Positions 44,546 to 55,622 of a stretch of DNA of 64,000 nt are shown piece by piece. The notes below the pieces were generated by a model that ran no database searches, was not told the origin of the DNA, and saw only the letters and a program-made list of their open reading frames with translations. The DNA is from Knufia peltigerae (Eukaryota; Ascomycota; Eurotiomycetes; Chaetothyriales; Trichomeriaceae): assembly GCA_030247855.1 (NCBI GenBank), contig JAPDRN010000030.1, forward strand, positions 62,001 through 126,000, written 5' to 3'. The number at the start of each line of letters is the position of its first letter. The stretch's first letter is position 1. The position numbers and the translations under genes were made by a program.

Positions 44546-46171
44546 ATGAAGACCCTCGCCGCTGCCCTGGTGGCAGGTGTTGCCTCGGCTGCTGTCACGC
44601 AGCAACCGATGCAACTTCCCAAATCATTCCCAGCTGCCGCGAAAGATGCCTTCAACAATCAGATGCATCACCTCAAAGATGCTCTCAGGGGCCTTACTGC
44701 TGAGGCAGCTTCCGTCTGGGACGAAGTGGCTGCCCTCTACCCCGAAGACATGAGCCAAGCCAGCTTCTTCTCCCTTCCCAAAAAGCACACTCGCCGCCCG
44801 GATCACGAATGGGACCATATCGTGCGTGGTGCCGATATTCAAAAGGTCTGGATTCAGAACGAGAATGGAGAACAAGAACGCCGGATTGATGGCCAGCTCG
44901 ATACATATGACCTCCGTGTCAAGTCGGTCGATCCTAGCTCGCTCGGTGTCGACACGGTCAAGCAATACTCGGGATACCTGGATGATAACGAGAATGACAA
45001 GCACTTATTCTACTGGTTCTTTGAGTCACGAAATGACCCAAAGAATGACCCAGTCGTATTGTGGCTGAATGGCGGACCAGGTTGCTCCTCTCTGACCGGT
45101 CTTTTCCTCGAACTAGGTCCTGCCCGCATCAATGAGAAGATTAAGCTCGTCTCGAACCCGTACTCCTGGAACGACAATGCCAGCGTCATCTTCCTCGATC
45201 AACCAGTCAACGTCGGCTATTCATATTCGAGTGGCAGTGTCTCCAATACCGTTGCTGCTGGAAAGGATGTGTATGCTCTTCTTACGCTCTTCTTCGAGCA
45301 GTTCCCCGAGTATGCGCACCAAGATTTCCACATTGCAGGAGAATCGTATGCTGGGCATTATATTCCTGTTTTTGCAGCTGAGATCATGTCACACAAGAAG
45401 AAGAACATCAACCTCAAGTCTCTCATGATTGGCAACGGCCTTACTGATGGATTGACTCAATACGAATACTATCGACCAATGGCTTGTGGTGAAGGTGGCT
45501 GGCCTGCTGTTCTTGACTCACAGTCCTGCCAGGCCATGGATAACGCCCTCCCGCGGTGCTTGTCTTTGATCCAAAACTGCTACGATAGTGAGAGCGTATG
45601 GTCCTGCGTTCCGGCTAGTATCTATTGCAACAACGCCCTCCTCGCACCCTATCAGCGAACCGGTCAGAATGTCTATGATGTTCGTGGCAAATGTGAGGAC
45701 AGCAGCAACTTGTGTTACTCTGAACTCGGCTACATCAGCAAGTGGCTCAACGAGGAGTCTGTCATGAAAGCCCTCGGTGTTGAAGTTAGCGGATACGACT
45801 CCTGCAACTTCGATATCAACCGCAATTTCCTCTTCCAGGGTGACTGGATGAAGCCATACCATCGCCTTGTCCCCGATCTCATTGCTGAAATGCCTGTTCT
45901 CATTTATGCTGGCGATGCCGATTTTATCTGTAACTGGTTGGGCAACAAGGCCTGGAGCGAGGCTCTCGAGTACCCAGATCACAAGAAGTTCGCTGCCGCG
46001 GAAATGAAAGATCTTCGCCTCGATGGTAAGGGCCGCAAGATCGGCGAGGTCAAATCACATGGCAATTTTACCTTCATGAGGATTCACGCTGGTGGTCATA
46101 TGGTACCCCTGGACCAGCCAGAGGCCAGTCTGGAATTCTTCAACCGATGGTTGTCCGGGGAGTGGTTCTAG
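44546..46171 (+). CDS. cpyA: Carboxypeptidase Y, vacuolar serine carboxypeptidase
   Basis: 541 aa in a single exon. A signal peptide (MKTLAAALVAGVASAAVTQQ) and a propeptide of about 120 residues containing SLPKKHTRRPDHEWDHIV precede the mature S10 enzyme. The oxyanion segment WLNGGPGCSS and the catalytic Ser267 in GESYAGHYIP are clear; the Asp lies in GDADFICNWLGNKAW at about 457-459, and His518 in HAGGHMVPLDQPEAS. Paired cysteines (MACGEGG, SCQAMDN, RCLSLIQNC, SVWSCVP, KCEDSSNLC) match the conserved disulphides. It releases C-terminal residues from peptides in the vacuole after proprotein processing. Length and sequence closely resemble Aspergillus cpyA. Confidence 0.97.
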   Translation: MKTLAAALVAGVASAAVTQQPMQLPKSFPAAAKDAFNNQMHHLKDALRGLTAEAASVWDEVAALYPEDMSQASFFSLPKKHTRRPDHEWDHIVRGADIQKVWIQNENGEQERRIDGQLDTYDLRVKSVDPSSLGVDTVKQYSGYLDDNENDKHLFYWFFESRNDPKNDPVVLWLNGGPGCSSLTGLFLELGPARINEKIKLVSNPYSWNDNASVIFLDQPVNVGYSYSSGSVSNTVAAGKDVYALLTLFFEQFPEYAHQDFHIAGESYAGHYIPVFAAEIMSHKKKNINLKSLMIGNGLTDGLTQYEYYRPMACGEGGWPAVLDSQSCQAMDNALPRCLSLIQNCYDSESVWSCVPASIYCNNALLAPYQRTGQNVYDVRGKCEDSSNLCYSELGYISKWLNEESVMKALGVEVSGYDSCNFDINRNFLFQGDWMKPYHRLVPDLIAEMPVLIYAGDADFICNWLGNKAWSEALEYPDHKKFAAAEMKDLRLDGKGRKIGEVKSHGNFTFMRIHAGGHMVPLDQPEASLEFFNRWLSGEWF

Positions 46172-47072
46172 ATGTGCTTGTTCTGGAGTGGTTTCTATTC
46201 AGAGATATAATCTTGAAGACACTTTGCACTTTGAAATTAAATGATATGTGAGATCACTTGAGCATGGGAGACCATTTGTGTCACAACCCCTTGATAGAAT
46301 ACTATGCCATCTTGCTTTACAAGAGATCACCTGGGCTATTGCATGCAGTTGCTGGTGTCGAGAGCTACCTCTGAGTAGGCAACGTCGTAGTCTCGTTCGG
46401 AATACGGAGTGCACAAGACAAGTTAGTGAAGCATCACGATTACGGCGTATCCGTATGAGTATGGCAAATCTCGTATCTGCACGATGATTTCTTAACATGT
46501 ACGGAGTAAGATGGTGATGTTATGTGTGACGGTCAGTGTCAGATTCTCTCCACGTACTCCGTCCGTATTCGAGTAACGCAGTGGACGGTAGTGCGAAGCT
46601 GCGCTCAGCAGTACTCTACGCAGCCACTAGCTAGAAAAGACTTTCCGGCTGCGATGGGGAATTTATTGCTACACGGGACAATGCATATGTAACTAGTGAC
46701 ATGGGTATCTATCTCTATCTCCATGTATCGTAGTCCTTGGAGGCTACGTAAATAAATCTAGTGGCAGCGGAGACCACAGCGTCATCCTTTGTTGCTCTGC
46801 TGCCCACTTGGAGACGCTGCCAGTTTCACTCCACCTCTTTTAACCAAGTCACTCACTCACTCAATCAAACCACTCGGCCACGCCTTGTTTGTTACACGCG
46901 CCTTATCCTCGATCTATTGCTGTCATCTCTACTGACGGTCGGCCCTCGACCTCGGACCAGTGGCGACCGACTCCGTATGCCAGCGCTCTTTCCCATGTGA
47001 AAGAGTGCCTTTTCGCCTCTCGACACCATCTACCTTCGGACCCTGTAAAGACGATATGCAGCTGGCCGTAGT
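46172..47072. other. Intergenic
   Basis: 901 bases between carboxypeptidase Y and the Ldb17-like gene. One tacggagta (46500-46508) and related elements occur; no coding segment is supported. Confidence 0.5.
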
Positions 47073-49773
47073 ATGGAACACGAGGTTGCTTATGACTTCG
47101 AGGACGAAGGCCACTTCTGGACCGGTAATACCGAGCACACACCCCTGCCGTTGAGCAATAGCGATGTCTAATTTTTGCTATAGTTCTTGACGAGACAATC
47201 TCGAGAGAATGCGACAACCATGGCACAATCGACGATACTTTGCGATCCTACCTGACCTTGATTGGTGCCTTTCGTGGTATGCTTCCCCTTCACCACTACG
47301 AGCCAGGTGCACAGATGGCTCACTTCCAGACTGCAGAACGTCTACAAGCAAGCGATTATGATCTCAGTCGTTGCGCCTTTAAACTACAAGAGTCCGAGCT
47401 CTTTACGAATCATGCCGACTATATCCGGAGACAATTTGTCCAATGTCTGATCGAGGTTTGTTGTTGTTGCATCGGTTGGTTTGCATACGGCTAATAGGGT
47501 GTGAAAAGGACGACGAGCCACATGTTCTCTTACTCTCTACCCTCTTCCTGATTGCCGATGCCCGAAGCCACGAGCGCACCTACGAACTACTTAATGAAGA
47601 GGGTGCATTTCCTCGGCTGGTGGACTTGATGTCAAGCCCAAAACGACATGGCCATGAAGAAATACATAGATCACTCATGGAGTTGCTGTACGAGATGTCG
47701 CGTATACAAAAGATCAAGGCGAGTGATCTGGCCCATATCGACGATGACTTCATCAAGATGCTGTTCGAGATTATAGAGCAAGTCTCTGATGATGTCAGCG
47801 ATCCGTATCACTACCCTACCATTCGGGTGCTGTTGGTACTCAACGAGCAATTCATGGTTGCTGCCCATGATCCTGCAGGAAGCCAGTCAGGAGTACCTCT
47901 TACCAACAAAGTGATCAAGGTGCTTTCCGCACATGGCAGCGTGTACAAGACATTTGGCGAGAACATCATTTTGTTGTTGAACCGAGAGGATGAGACATCG
48001 TTGCAGCTGTTGACACTTAAGCTGCTCTACCTACTTTTTACAACTCCACCTACCTACGAATATTTCTACACAAATGACCTGCGAGTCTTGGTGGACATAT
48101 TGATCCGTAATCTCCTCGACTTGCCCGAAGAAGCCTCATCTTTACGGCACACATACCTACGCGTATTATATCCGCTACTAGAACACACGCAACTTCAATC
48201 TCCTCCGTATTACAAACGAGAAGAGATCCGAAAATTGCTAGTAGTTCTTGGAGGAGGTCAGTTGCTCGAACAGGGAGATGGACAGGACTATCAGCATCAC
48301 TGGGGTCATTTTGAGGCTGTCGACGAAACCACCAAGCGCCTGGTGAAGCGCTGCGAAGGTGTGAGTTGGCTTACAGATCCCGAAACGGAACCGCCAGCGC
48401 AAGCAGAATCCCCGACGAGCGATGTCGCATCCGACATATCGTCACCAGCCTCGCCCATCAAAGGCAAGCCGCCAGCTCTGCCGGCTCCTCGCAAGTTGAA
48501 GAAGAGGAATTCTTCAAAAGCATCCACTTTGACTATCGGTCAATACCTCACTCCTCATCTTGAAGGCGCTCGGAAGTCAAGCTTGAGTATGATGGAAGTA
48601 GCCGCACAGCGCGAGAAGCCTGGCGTGATCACCCCAAGCAGAAATCCCACGCTAAAGAACAATCTTCGAGCAGCCATAATGCATAAAAAGGACAAACCTC
48701 CGCCCCCACCTCAAGCTAGAAGGTCCGGCTCGTCTAGACCGAAAATATCAGAGCACTCGACGGAAATGGAAGTCGTGATGGCATCAAGCAATGAGGAAGC
48801 CCCTGCGAGTAAGCCTGAGGTTCCGACTCACCACCATCACCATATACCGCATCCACCTATGCCTCACCTAAGACATCGCCCGACGCCACCTGTACCCAAC
48901 GTGGAAAAGGACCATGAGAAAGAGAGGGCTTCAAAATCTCCCGTGCCACCCCCTATCCCATCTCATCACAAAGGGCACTTTTCTCCCAAGAAGCCACCTC
49001 CCGCGCCAAGGTCGCGACGGTGGCGGAAAAATTCAGATAACTCGAACGCAGCAAGAGAGCCCGGTAAATTCAACCCCAACTTGCCATCCATTGTGACCAC
49101 CTCGACTACCGGCCATGAGGTTACTGAGCATAGCCCCTTCTCCCCATCATCTCCACAGGAAAAGACATTGAGTCCACCTAACCTAGACTCGGCTGAAGCC
49201 AAGGAGAAAATGGGTGTCAAGGAAGCCTTAGAGGTAGCTCGAGCACAGGCCGTTGATGATGTTACTGAGACCCTGGAGCAAGTTGACCTGAAGGAATCTG
49301 CGGACCAAGCCGAAGGGAAACCCAGACCTGCTGAACAGCCCGAAGGCGAGGCTGGAACCGACAGAGTCGAAGAAGGACCGGATGACCAGGAGACAGGCGG
49401 CGATACGCCCGATGCCGAAACGAGTCGAACCCGCTCCGAGGATGAGCTAGACCTACCTTTCCACGATGCAAAACAATCACCCTCACACAGTCCCTCGCAT
49501 GTTTCTCCGTCGCCGACCCCCCAACCGCAGAATCTCGATTCGACGTTCTTGTCCGCGACCAACACTCTGCCGCAACAGAGGGCGGTGCTCACGCCACCCG
49601 GCCAGAAGCCTTCCAGGGGAGTCCCTGGGCCTCAATATGCCCTGGAAAGGAGTCCATTCTTGACGGACGAGGAAGAGGAGGAGGAGGAAGAAGAAGTCGC
49701 TCAAGAAACCGACGACGGAGGTGTTGTTGTCGTTGATGAGGAGGACAAGCACCATGACGAAAAGAATGAATAG
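47073..49773 (+). CDS. LDB17: Ldb17/SPIN90-like actin regulator
   Basis: Four exons, 47073-47124, 47184-47276, 47337-47455 and 47509-49773, encode 842 aa. The start is MEHEVAYDFEDEGHFWT. The region to about residue 330 is an alpha-helical armadillo-like repeat: HVLLLSTLFLIADARSHERT, ELLNEEGAFPRLVDLM, RVLLVLNEQFMV and TLKLLYLLFTTPPTYEYFYTN, matching the SPIN90/Ldb17 leucine-rich domain. This domain activates Arp2/3 to nucleate linear filaments at endocytic sites. The C-terminal 450 residues are disordered with polyproline SH3 or profilin ligands (KDKPPPPPQARRS; VPPPIPSHHKG; SPKKPPPAPRSRR) and end in a Glu-rich segment. The second intron is 60 nt and open in frame, so it could be retained. The extreme 5' exon structure is less certain than the main exon. 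Confidence 0.88.
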
Positions 49774-51006
49774 TAATCAGACATGGAGAATAAATGATAT
49801 CCTTTGTTTCTGCATCCTTCTTGCAAAGTGCGTATTGTGATGTGTATACCAAATCGTGACTCGACCCAGACCGAACCGTGGACAGTGTACGTGATCCACA
49901 CACGGGTGACTTTTTGAGGTGGTTGCGCAAGGGAAGAGAAAGAGAAGAAGAGAATTCAATGTTTTGGGGGGGGGGGGGGGTCGACCACCTCGCCTTGGCC
50001 TCACCACCATCGAGGGGGGTTATGAGGGCACTTTCCAGTGACGACTTTGAGGCATCTTTTTGTGCCCAGAATGGATGGGCGAACGAGGCTGAGAAGCTCA
50101 CATAACGACGAGACTCTGGGTCAGGGTGGTGAGCATGGCCTACACAGTACATACCTCTATCTACACAGCGGTACACGGGTGGCCAACTCAGATTCTCCCT
50201 TGTATAATAATCCTTACATGGCACAGAACCCGATTTTTGGAACATTGGGGAAACAGAGAACTACAATCTTTTGTTTGTTTGGAATATGATTTCATTGTTG
50301 AATGCTGTCTTTTTCTTCCCCCGGATTTTCTTTTTGTAAAGGAGAAAATGAAAAAGAAGCCATGTCAGCTATCTAAGCTAAGCAAATAACAAAGTCACTG
50401 TCCTGCTTAGGAATAGGAACAAGAACAACACGAGCTCGCTCGGTGTTGTTGTTGTTGTTGCTGGAACCAGACTTAAAACTGTCCGCTGCTGCTATCCTTG
50501 CCATCCCCTTGATTGTTGTTCGTTTGACCCTTGCCGATATCCATACTTCGAAGATATCTCTTTCCATAATCATGTTGTTGGGATGGATGTCTTGTCGAGA
50601 ATAGTCCAGTCCAGTCGCCCGCCTATTCCAAGACAGGAGAGGAGAAAAATCTCTGGAATTTTTCAAGAAGAGAAGAAAGAAAAGCGAAAAAGAAAATGCC
50701 TGATAGCTATGCTGCTGTCCTTGGCAAGCTCTGTGTATTTTGAGGTAGTCTCTACATTCTTTCATGGGTGTAAAAAGTGTGTCGCTGATTCTGCTGGGTA
50801 TCATGTTGGAAGTAACTCAAGGAAACGCTGAACCCGCCGGGTCACGATATGCCGAATTGACTGGAACGCCGTCGCCATGCTGAAGACCAGCCGCCAGAGA
50901 TGACTTGTTTTGTCATAATGGAAAACAAAAGGGGAAATGAAGTTCTGTGTCCGGAGTTGACATGGATCAAGAACAAGAGTCTTGTGCCGTCACTGTGAAG
51001 CGACGT
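49774..51006. other. Convergent intergenic region with G15 run
   Basis: 1.2 kb between the Ldb17-like gene and the GH17 gene. Contains a run of 15 G (49966-49980) and TTG repeats near 50450. Frames here show no coding support. Confidence 0.55.
49966..49980 (+). repeat. G15 homopolymer
   Basis: Fifteen consecutive G on the plus strand in noncoding sequence. Its length is likely to be error-prone in assembly. Confidence 0.9.
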
Positions 51007-52302
51007 TCAATGACCGTAGATTCCAAAGAATTGTTCGACTCCGAGAGGACCAGGAGCCTTGTAGGTCGCATCGTACGCTTGGAACAAGAATAGACCACCT
51101 GGGTTCGAGGCAAACGCAGATCTGAGGCCACTGACCGCAGTCTGCTGGTTGGCAGGTGAAGGAATGGCATCTCCGTTGGCTTGTCCTTGCCATGGCCAGC
51201 CGGATTCAGTAATGACAACACTCTTGCCGTTGGCGATAGCTGCAAGTTGTTGACTAATGTTGGACACATATGTGCCTGCTTGGTCTGCATTGGTATTGAC
51301 ATCAAAGTATGCGTGGGCGTTGGCAGCGCAGTAGTCGGAGTTCTGGCACAACTGAGGGTATCTCAGCAACTGACTCCAAACATCGACTGTGACAACGTTC
51401 TTGGTGTATCCAGCAGCAGAGAGCGCGGCCCGAGCAACACCAAGGGCTGCAACCACTGCGTTTGGATCTCCACCATTATTGACAACCTCATTACCGATGA
51501 CAATAGTGTCGACCGAAGCCCAATTTCCAGTGAGAAAGCCAATCAATGTTCCGATGTCGGTTGCAACATTGGTGATGGTGTTGAGGCCGGCAACAAGTTG
51601 CATGTTGGCCGCAGAAGCAGCTTGGGCAACCGGGCCAAGATCGCAACCAATGTCGTAGACTCGCACCTTGCTGAAGCCCTGGCCAGCTAGGAAGGCAAAG
51701 TCGCTACTGATTTGGTCCTTGGTCTTGCAGCCAGAATCAGTGATGAGTTCGTAGCAGATACCAAAGCCACCACCACCAGCCGAATTGTCGTCATCACCGG
51801 AAACGCCACTGCTGGTAGTAGAACTACCAGTCGCTGGGGCCTGGGAGGCTGATGTAGGGGCAGAAGTGACAGCTGGGGATGAAGACGTAGTGGTGTCGAC
51901 AGAGCTGAAGCGAATCGATGCGGATGTCGTTGGCAGTGGTGCGGCATCAGTGGGAATGACTGAAGATGAGGCAACAGTATTGGTGTCGACTGGAATCGGA
52001 ACACTGGTGCTGACGGTCTCGCTTGGTGCCGGTGACTGGACGTGACCACGGTATTCAGTGGAGATGACGTTGCCGAACTGATCGACCCAAACCACGGCAT
52101 TAGGAGCTGTGATGGTCACGACATCAGTGATGGTTGAATAGTAGGTCTCGAGGTGACGAGCTGCATGTCGATGTTTCTGGTGGCCAGCTGCTTCTGTCGT
52201 TAGCCTTTTGTTCGCTTGTTCTTCCTTTGTGAACTCACCATGCGGAACAGCCAGTCCAACCTGAGCACACAACGCGGCAGCGCCGAGATGGATAGCCTTC
52301 AT
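51007..52302 (-). CDS. GH17 cell-wall glucan beta-1,3-glucosidase (Scw/Bgl2-like)
   Basis: 431 aa, no intron. An N-terminal signal peptide (MKAIHLGAAALCAQVGLAVP) is followed by a YYSTITDVVTITAPNAVVWVD segment and a Ser/Thr-rich linker (about 90-175), probably O-mannosylated. The GH17 barrel covers the rest: FGICYELITDSGCKT, GFSKVRVYDIGCDLG, the acid/base Glu272 in VIGNEVVNNGG, VWSQLLRYPQLCQN, and the nucleophile Glu366 in VITESGWPWQGQ. The barrel is preceded by a basic KHRHAARH stretch that could be a Kex2-type region. No GPI signal is visible; the protein ends EQFFGIYGH. It probably remodels wall beta-1,3-glucan at growth sites, as yeast Scw4/Scw10/Scw11 do. Confidence 0.93.
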   Translation of the reverse strand: MKAIHLGAAALCAQVGLAVPHGEFTKEEQANKRLTTEAAGHQKHRHAARHLETYYSTITDVVTITAPNAVVWVDQFGNVISTEYRGHVQSPAPSETVSTSVPIPVDTNTVASSSVIPTDAAPLPTTSASIRFSSVDTTTSSSPAVTSAPTSASQAPATGSSTTSSGVSGDDDNSAGGGGFGICYELITDSGCKTKDQISSDFAFLAGQGFSKVRVYDIGCDLGPVAQAASAANMQLVAGLNTITNVATDIGTLIGFLTGNWASVDTIVIGNEVVNNGGDPNAVVAALGVARAALSAAGYTKNVVTVDVWSQLLRYPQLCQNSDYCAANAHAYFDVNTNADQAGTYVSNISQQLAAIANGKSVVITESGWPWQGQANGDAIPSPANQQTAVSGLRSAFASNPGGLFLFQAYDATYKAPGPLGVEQFFGIYGH

Positions 52303-54000
52303 GGCTGAAACGACGAGGTAGATTGTGGCGTGGTAGAGCTGTTGAAAAGAGTGTATGAACCTATATGACCGAATAAGGAGTGAGCGATGGTATTACTACC
52401 GACCGGCGGTTTATGGGGGAATGTGTGGTATAGTGCACGTGGCCCGGGGCATTAGCCTGCAAGGTCGACGGGGAGATAGAGGGTGTTGTCTAGTGCAGCG
52501 GTGTGGATCTTGTATATGCAGGTGGTCGAGGGTTTAATGGGAGATTGCGGTTGGCCCATGCGCTGTCATTTCTGGCTCAGATGCGATCGAGGTGTCTTTG
52601 TTCACCTGGACGACAGGGGATAAAGCACAGACAAAGAGGACGTGGTCCAGGTCGTCATTGCCATCGCCGCTTCCGGTCATGAGGAATTTTGCAGGTGATG
52701 CGACCAGTTGTGGTGGTGGTCGTGAGCGATGGTCAGATCGGAGGAAGCCGCAAACGTGGACACAATCACACTTCGGAAGTGTCGATGTAAACAGAGAAAA
52801 ACAGACGCGAAGACTTACCGAAAAGAAGATCAAGGAGCGACGGATAAGGAGCGATGAAGAATTGATGGCTGGTAGAGAATGGCGGACGTGGAGGAGTGAG
52901 GGAATTGGGTTGTTGAAAGCGACGTAAGGAATGTTGACAGGTATGTGGGAGGCGTTGGCGACGACTCACCACCTCGCCTATATAACAGCATGGTGAACAT
53001 ATCTTCACTGCTCATTGCACCTTGGCGCGAATGCGTACGTCATCCGATGGGTGACAAGGAGATGGGTTTCTGCGGTTATATATGGGCAGTGTGTGAAGTG
53101 AGGGTGAAGACCGTTAAGATGACTCCGTGAGTGACAAGGCTGTAACGTGGCCATGAAATCGATCTGAAAAGAAAGGAGCCCACTCGCCCATGTTCCCTGT
53201 CTCATGGTATCGCGTCAGTAAGATAAGGCAGCGCCCAACCTGTCACCCAGCTGTCAATGACAAGTCTCTGGACACGCTGCCGTTGACTGGGGGCAACGGT
53301 GCACAGATCAGAGTACCCAAGTATCCAAGACCTGGGCAACATTTTCACCCGCATACAGTGTACCTGATGAGATCAAGATGGAGTCAACTGCTTCGAGACT
53401 CTTACAGTTGTTCTGAGTCTGCGTGTTCAAAAATTCTTACTGCGCTGGTATGGGACGTTGCCGTGACAGAGACACACAGCACGCGCATTTCAGTCATCTT
53501 ACCGTCACCTTACCTTCAGAGGTAGAGTTGGGCCATCACTGGTCCAATCCTCAGACTCTGCTCATTGTCTCGGGAACAACTGATCTTGGAATCATTCGTG
53601 TCTCTCCTCAAAGAGAGATTGCAGAAAAGAAAGGGGTAGAATCAGACTTTTTCCATGGCGGCACGTGTAATGAGGTCTTGGGGGTATTACGTAGTACGAC
53701 GAATACGAGTACGAGCATGGGGGACGAAAGTATCTCACCCAGCTCATCAGTCTTATCAATCTCGACAACCTCCTGGTCTACTTCATTCATTCTCATCTGT
53801 CTCTGTACATGTCAATCATAGACCAGGTACCTCAAGTACGGGCCTCGTCACTCTCGCGAACAAAAGGAACTTTGTGTTTTCTTTGGGCTCTTGCTAGTGA
53901 CATGCAAGGCGTATGACCACCCAGTATGAGAGCAGGTAGGGAGAGCCAACCACATACGTATTTTCTGCCCACTCGCGAACCGTGTGTCGACGACGAGCTC
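52303..54000. other. Intergenic (1.7 kb)
   Basis: Upstream of the GH17 gene and downstream of the MDR gene. No frame has a recognisable domain. The length suggests a large GH17 promoter; TATA-like tatata occurs near 52978, too far to assign with confidence. Confidence 0.5.
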
Positions 54001-55131
54001 TCACGGTTCAATCATGACCGTCTTTCCGATTCCCGTCCACTCGGCCGCGGCGTCCAGCGCCTCCTTCCACTCCTCCATCTTGTACACTTTCGGGACGACG
54101 AGATCTTTTCCCTTCGGAAACAGGCCCCTCTCCATCATCTTTATGAACAGGACAATGTCGTCCCTCTCGTACATCAGTTTCCCCTTGATGGTGATGTTGA
54201 GCGCAATGGTATCCCAGACGATCACATCCTGGATGAATCCCATCATGCTACACCTTCCGTTGCGCCTCAACGACTGAATGGCGCTCTTCAGATGGGTCGA
54301 CCTGTTCGCCCAAACGGGTGTCAGGTCGACGACGGCGTCGACAGTACCAAACTTTCTCAGCGCGGCAGTGTCCGTCTCAAACTCCCCGGACATCTTGACG
54401 GTTTCGATCTCCGCTCCCGGTTTTCCTTTTCGGATGTGCTCCTTCAACCTCGCCAGTTCCTTTTCGTTCCTACCCATGGCGATGACCCTCGCTCCCATAG
54501 CGATGGCCACCTGGACGCCGGCTCCCCCGAACCCTCCCGTGGCCGGTGAAACGACGACCGTCTCCCCCGGTTCCACCCTGATGTCCCTCAGCCCTCCAAA
54601 CGGCACGAGCAGGTACATCATGTACATCAACTCGCGGGTCGTGTAGCCCAAGTCCCGACAGAGCCTGTCCTCGTCCAACCGGAAACAATTCTCCAGAGGG
54701 GCCTTCATGTATTCGGCAAAGGCTCCGTCGCGCCACACGTCGCTGCTGAGTTTCCGGCTCGCCTCGTCGACGCCGTCGTGGATGGCCATCAGGAACAACG
54801 AGTCCGGGTTGTCACGAGCGTGCACGACGCAGTCCACGTAGACGAGCTGGCCCGGCTTCAACACCACCGCGTCCTCGCCCACGGCCACGACCCGGCCGAT
54901 GGCGCTCAACCCTCCCACGATGGGCTTGGGGAAATCATAGTGTCGTTTCCCGTTGTAGATGTCGCGGTGGTACGAGATGACTCCGGCCTCGATGACCCGC
55001 ACCACCACGCTCCCCGGACCAGGTCGCGGCGTCGGGACCGGCTTGATAGAAAACCCTTCTTCGAGTGTTTCGAGAACGAGAGCTCGATGATGGCTTGGTA
55101 GGGTTGTTGATGATGACGAGGATGCCGCCAT
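54001..55131 (-). CDS. Zinc-less MDR-type alcohol dehydrogenase-like oxidoreductase
   Basis: 376 aa, single exon, starting MAASSSSSTTLPSHHRALVL. The medium-chain dehydrogenase/reductase fold is clear: a GroES-like N-terminal half, then the nucleotide-binding motif VVVSPATGGFGGAGVQVAIA and the following Rossmann strand ARVIAMGRNEKEL. The residues that hold catalytic zinc are replaced: AGVISYHRDIY stands where GxCGxDxH is usual, and PIVGGLSAIGRVV where PGHExxGxV is usual. The four structural-zinc cysteines are absent as well. The enzyme is therefore probably zinc-independent, like quinone or enoyl reductases of the family. It is co-oriented with the Zn2Cys6 gene directly upstream (492 bases), which may regulate it. 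Confidence 0.9.
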   Translation of the reverse strand: MAASSSSSTTLPSHHRALVLETLEEGFSIKPVPTPRPGPGSVVVRVIEAGVISYHRDIYNGKRHYDFPKPIVGGLSAIGRVVAVGEDAVVLKPGQLVYVDCVVHARDNPDSLFLMAIHDGVDEASRKLSSDVWRDGAFAEYMKAPLENCFRLDEDRLCRDLGYTTRELMYMMYLLVPFGGLRDIRVEPGETVVVSPATGGFGGAGVQVAIAMGARVIAMGRNEKELARLKEHIRKGKPGAEIETVKMSGEFETDTAALRKFGTVDAVVDLTPVWANRSTHLKSAIQSLRRNGRCSMMGFIQDVIVWDTIALNITIKGKLMYERDDIVLFIKMMERGLFPKGKDLVVPKVYKMEEWKEALDAAAEWTGIGKTVMIEP

Positions 55132-55622
55132 GGTTGTGCTTTTTTGGACAAAGTATACACACGGATGATGTTGAGTGAAAATATATTCTTGCTCCTAGAG
55201 TTGTACCGAACACGAGTTTTAGGTTGTAGAGAAATGAAGGCGGAGAGCTTCTCTCTGCCTTTTATACATACTGCTCTTTAAGCCGCTGCGTATACTCCGT
55301 CTCTTCGGTATACAACAACGTACCAAATCCCCGCCACGTGATGGAGATACTGTATGGGCACTCTGTACGGAGTAGTGGCCGCCTCCAAATCCCGCTCCGC
55401 GCGGCTCGGCCTCAGCCGCTGACGGGGCTGTTATCGGTGGAGTTCTCGACAGAGGTCGGTTGGAAACAAGAATGAATACTAGGAATAGAAGATCAAGGTG
55501 GTTTACGGTCACTTCTCGAGGCCGTGGCCATAAGCGTACCTACAGATATCCACTACGTCAGTCCTACTTGATATGATGGCACTGTAAACTAAGATGGTGC
55601 GAACGTGCCCCCATCCTTCATC
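55132..55622. other. Intergenic
   Basis: 491 bases between two co-oriented minus-strand genes. Contains one tacggagta (55366-55374) and related sequence about 235 bases upstream of the MDR start. Confidence 0.5.

Noticed and set aside
48966..49592. 208-aa minus-strand Ser-rich frame
   Set aside because: Shadow of the Pro/Glu-rich C-terminal part of the Ldb17-like gene.
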